DNA of 7,194 bases, from NCBI GenBank assembly GCA_905198825.1, contig CAJKEF010000055.1, forward strand, positions 1 to 7,194. Reading direction: 5' to 3'. The translations under genes and the position numbers were made by a program. Of the stretch, positions 5,772 through 7,194 are shown in pieces. Within the stretch, counting starts at the first letter, position 1. Each line of letters begins with the position of its first letter. Below the pieces are notes generated by a model. It was not told the origin of the DNA. It saw only the letters and a list, made by a program, of their open reading frames with translations, and did no database searches. The DNA comes from an uncultured Collinsella sp. GTDB lineage: Bacteria > Actinomycetota > Coriobacteriia > Coriobacteriales > Coriobacteriaceae.

Positions 5772-6854
5772 TTAGTCCTCTCGAACGGTCTCCAACAGAT
5801 AATCGCGCATGTACGGAATTGCAAACGAAACACAGCCATAGCCCGCGGGCTCAATCAACCCCGCATCGATCAGACGCTTGCGATATGACCCAACTTTGTT
5901 CGCCGACAAACCCATCTTCTTGGCGATATCGCCGTTGGCGATATCGACGCCCTCGCATTGAGCCATCGCCGCGAGATACTGAAACTGCCGTTCCGACACC
6001 CTGCGCAGCGCTGGGGCAATCACCATAGCATTAAAGCTATCAAGAGCCGCCTGGATACCCTTACGAGCCGCCTCTTCGCTCACGCTCTCCGCCCCACTGC
6101 GCGCAGCAACCTGCCAAGCGTAATATCCGACCAGCTGGACCATAAAGGGATAGCCTGCCGAAGCTTTTGTTAATAGCACAGCGGCACCTTTGTCGAGCTC
6201 CTTGCCCGCTCGTCTCATCGTATCCTCAAACGATCCGCCAACTTCAAAATCGGAAAGCCGAGTAAGTTCAACATGTTTGGCTCGCTGAAGGAACGTCAAC
6301 GTATCATCCACCACCACGCCATCTACCGATGTCGGCAGCCCGGCGAAAGCGAAAGCGACATTCGCTCCTTGGCGAATCAAGAGCTGCATCTCATTGCCTA
6401 GCTCGCGCATTTCCTCAGTTGAGGCATCCTGGATCTCGTCGAGCGTAATGAGCAGACCACCGCGCTTCGCAGCATCGTACATCGCCTCGCCCAGATGAGA
6501 GGCCGACTTCGACATCTCCATGGAGCCAAGGCTGACCCCTAAAATCGATGGGGAAATCGAGATTGATTCAAGACGAACGTTTCGCTGCAGAGCCTCGAGG
6601 ATTCTATTGCAAAAACCAGCATTGGAGGCAACGTCAACGACCTCGAATCCTTTTTTGCGTGCAAGGTCACCCAATGCATTAAGGAGCACCGTTTTACCTG
6701 TGCCTCGGACGCCCGAGATGCGCATGAGTCGATCGGGGGCACCAGGACCATTCTCAAGAGCCTCGGCAAAGTCATCCAAAACAGTGTCCCGTCCGATAAG
6801 CTCAGGCGGATTCATGCCCGCCGTTGGCTTAAAGGGGTTAACAGCTTTCGTCAT
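5772..6854 (-). CDS. Stand-alone AAA-type ATPase with C-terminal winged-helix-like domain
   Basis: A 360-residue cytoplasmic P-loop ATPase. After NPFKPTAGMNPPELIGRD (6-23), a lead-in I recall from actinobacterial AAA proteins, it shows Walker A GVRGTGKT (48-55), Walker B LLITLDE with D139/E140 (134-140), a sensor-like FAFAGLP (168-174), and R191 in FLQRAKHVELTRL as a possible arginine finger. The C-terminal part (about 285-345) reads as a winged helix, with GDIAKKMGLSANKVGSYRKRLIDAGLI as the helix-turn-helix. The layout recalls Orc1/Cdc6-like and STAND-like ATPases of the AAA_16 kind. The start ATG at 6854 has AGGAGG about five bases upstream; a longer frame with a TTG start runs into the repeat array and is not used. 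It is probably a single gene. Its upstream region holds six phased repeats that may bind a regulator, possibly the protein itself. Cellular role unknown; no partner nuclease or toxin is adjacent. Confidence 0.9.
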   Translation of the reverse strand: MTKAVNPFKPTAGMNPPELIGRDTVLDDFAEALENGPGAPDRLMRISGVRGTGKTVLLNALGDLARKKGFEVVDVASNAGFCNRILEALQRNVRLESISISPSILGVSLGSMEMSKSASHLGEAMYDAAKRGGLLITLDEIQDASTEEMRELGNEMQLLIRQGANVAFAFAGLPTSVDGVVVDDTLTFLQRAKHVELTRLSDFEVGGSFEDTMRRAGKELDKGAAVLLTKASAGYPFMVQLVGYYAWQVAARSGAESVSEEAARKGIQAALDSFNAMVIAPALRRVSERQFQYLAAMAQCEGVDIANGDIAKKMGLSANKVGSYRKRLIDAGLIEPAGYGCVSFAIPYMRDYLLETVRED

Positions 6855-6873
6855 TCTGCCCTCCTCTGCTAGT

Positions 6874-6927
6874 TTTAACAACTTTAACAAAGTTTAGCAA
6901 CTTTAGCAGAGTTTAACAGTTTTAGCA
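6874..6927 (-). repeat. Six-copy phased TTTARCA array, candidate operator of the ATPase gene
   Basis: TTTAACA or TTTAGCA begins at 6874, 6883, 6893, 6902, 6912 and 6921, giving gaps of 9, 10, 9, 10 and 9 bp, that is a 19-bp dimer repeated three times. On the coding strand of the ATPase the unit is TGYTAAA. Every copy keeps all seven positions apart from the one A/G alternation, while the two or three bases between copies vary. The array ends 8 bp from the Shine-Dalgarno of the ATPase, so the promoter must overlap or lie upstream of it. This suggests cooperative binding by a regulator or by the ATPase. From 6928 to 7016 I see only a GC-rich hairpin without a T-run. Confidence 0.85.
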
Positions 6928-7016
6928 GGCTCGGCGGCTTTATGCCTTACCGATCCTGCCGGGTCCTCCCGCCCGCGCCGATACAAATAGCGCGGTGCGG
7001 CCCCTCTATATTGCCC

Positions 7017-7194
7017 CTACCCCAGCGAGCGGTTGAGGGAGCCGAGCTCGTCGTTGCCCATGGTGCGCCACATTTGGAAGATGCAACCGCGTGCCAAGAA
7101 AAAGAAGCCGTTGTCGACCAGTTGCACAGCGGCATCTGCAAGCTGATTCGTCACGGCGGACACTGGCGGCAACTCAAGTCCAGCCTTGCGGATA
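7017..7194 (-). CDS. 3' end of an unrecognised gene (cut by window edge)
   Basis: The minus strand is open from the window edge to a TAG at 7017-7019 and gives 58 C-terminal residues that end in MGNDELGSLNRSLG. The segment is mostly helical in character, with a moderately hydrophobic centre (LVDNGFFFLARGCIFQMW). Codon use is GC-rich at third positions like the neighbouring genes, which supports real coding. I do not recognise a family. It precedes the ATPase gene on the same strand with 162 bp between them, a gap filled partly by the repeat array, so the two are probably transcribed separately. A different frame (6947-7141) with an internal start is a shadow. Confidence 0.6.
   Translation of the reverse strand, partial: IRKAGLELPPVSAVTNQLADAAVQLVDNGFFFLARGCIFQMWRTMGNDELGSLNRSLG

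Noticed and set aside
6874..6927. CRISPR-like array
   Set aside because: The units are only seven bases with two- or three-base gaps, and there are no spacers or cas genes.
6973..6995. Terminator for the right-edge gene
   Set aside because: CCGCGC/GCGCGG forms a 6-bp stem with an 11-base loop, but no T-run follows on either strand.

Overview
The window is a stretch of bacterial chromosome, fairly GC-rich in most genes. The protein sequences resemble Coriobacteriia, most likely a Collinsella-type gut actinobacterium. That assignment rests on recalled resemblance, not on a search. All genes are on the minus strand except one D-Ala-D-Ala carboxypeptidase. No transposase, integrase, CRISPR array or phage structural gene is visible.

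Left part (1-3983): the 5' end of a phosphate-transporter ATPase gene (pstB, running off the left edge) lies just downstream of a two-component pair. The pair is an OmpR/PhoB-family response regulator of the VanR type followed by a four-helix VanS-like histidine kinase. Divergent from the regulator, on the plus strand, is a secreted PBP5-type (S11) D-Ala-D-Ala carboxypeptidase that ends in a strong intrinsic terminator. The divergent spacer carries an 11-bp-phased direct repeat, the geometry expected for an OmpR/PhoB-family regulator site. The simplest reading is a cell-envelope-responsive regulator pair next to a peptidoglycan-trimming enzyme it may control. No vanHAX-type resistance genes are present.

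Middle part (3984-5771): a lysine/arginine-rich protein with a TM2 membrane hairpin is followed, going upstream, by a complete tRNA-Ser(GCT) with encoded CCA, its own promoter and its own terminator. A spacer of about 200 bp separates the tRNA from the next gene. It holds a long inverted repeat that pairs completely only in the minus-strand transcript.

Right part (5772-7194): a stand-alone AAA-type ATPase with a C-terminal winged-helix-like domain is preceded by six copies of TTTARCA spaced strictly 9,10,9,10,9 bp. This array is the most striking non-coding structure in the window and looks like a multi-site operator. Beyond it is the 3' end of an unrecognised gene that runs off the right edge.
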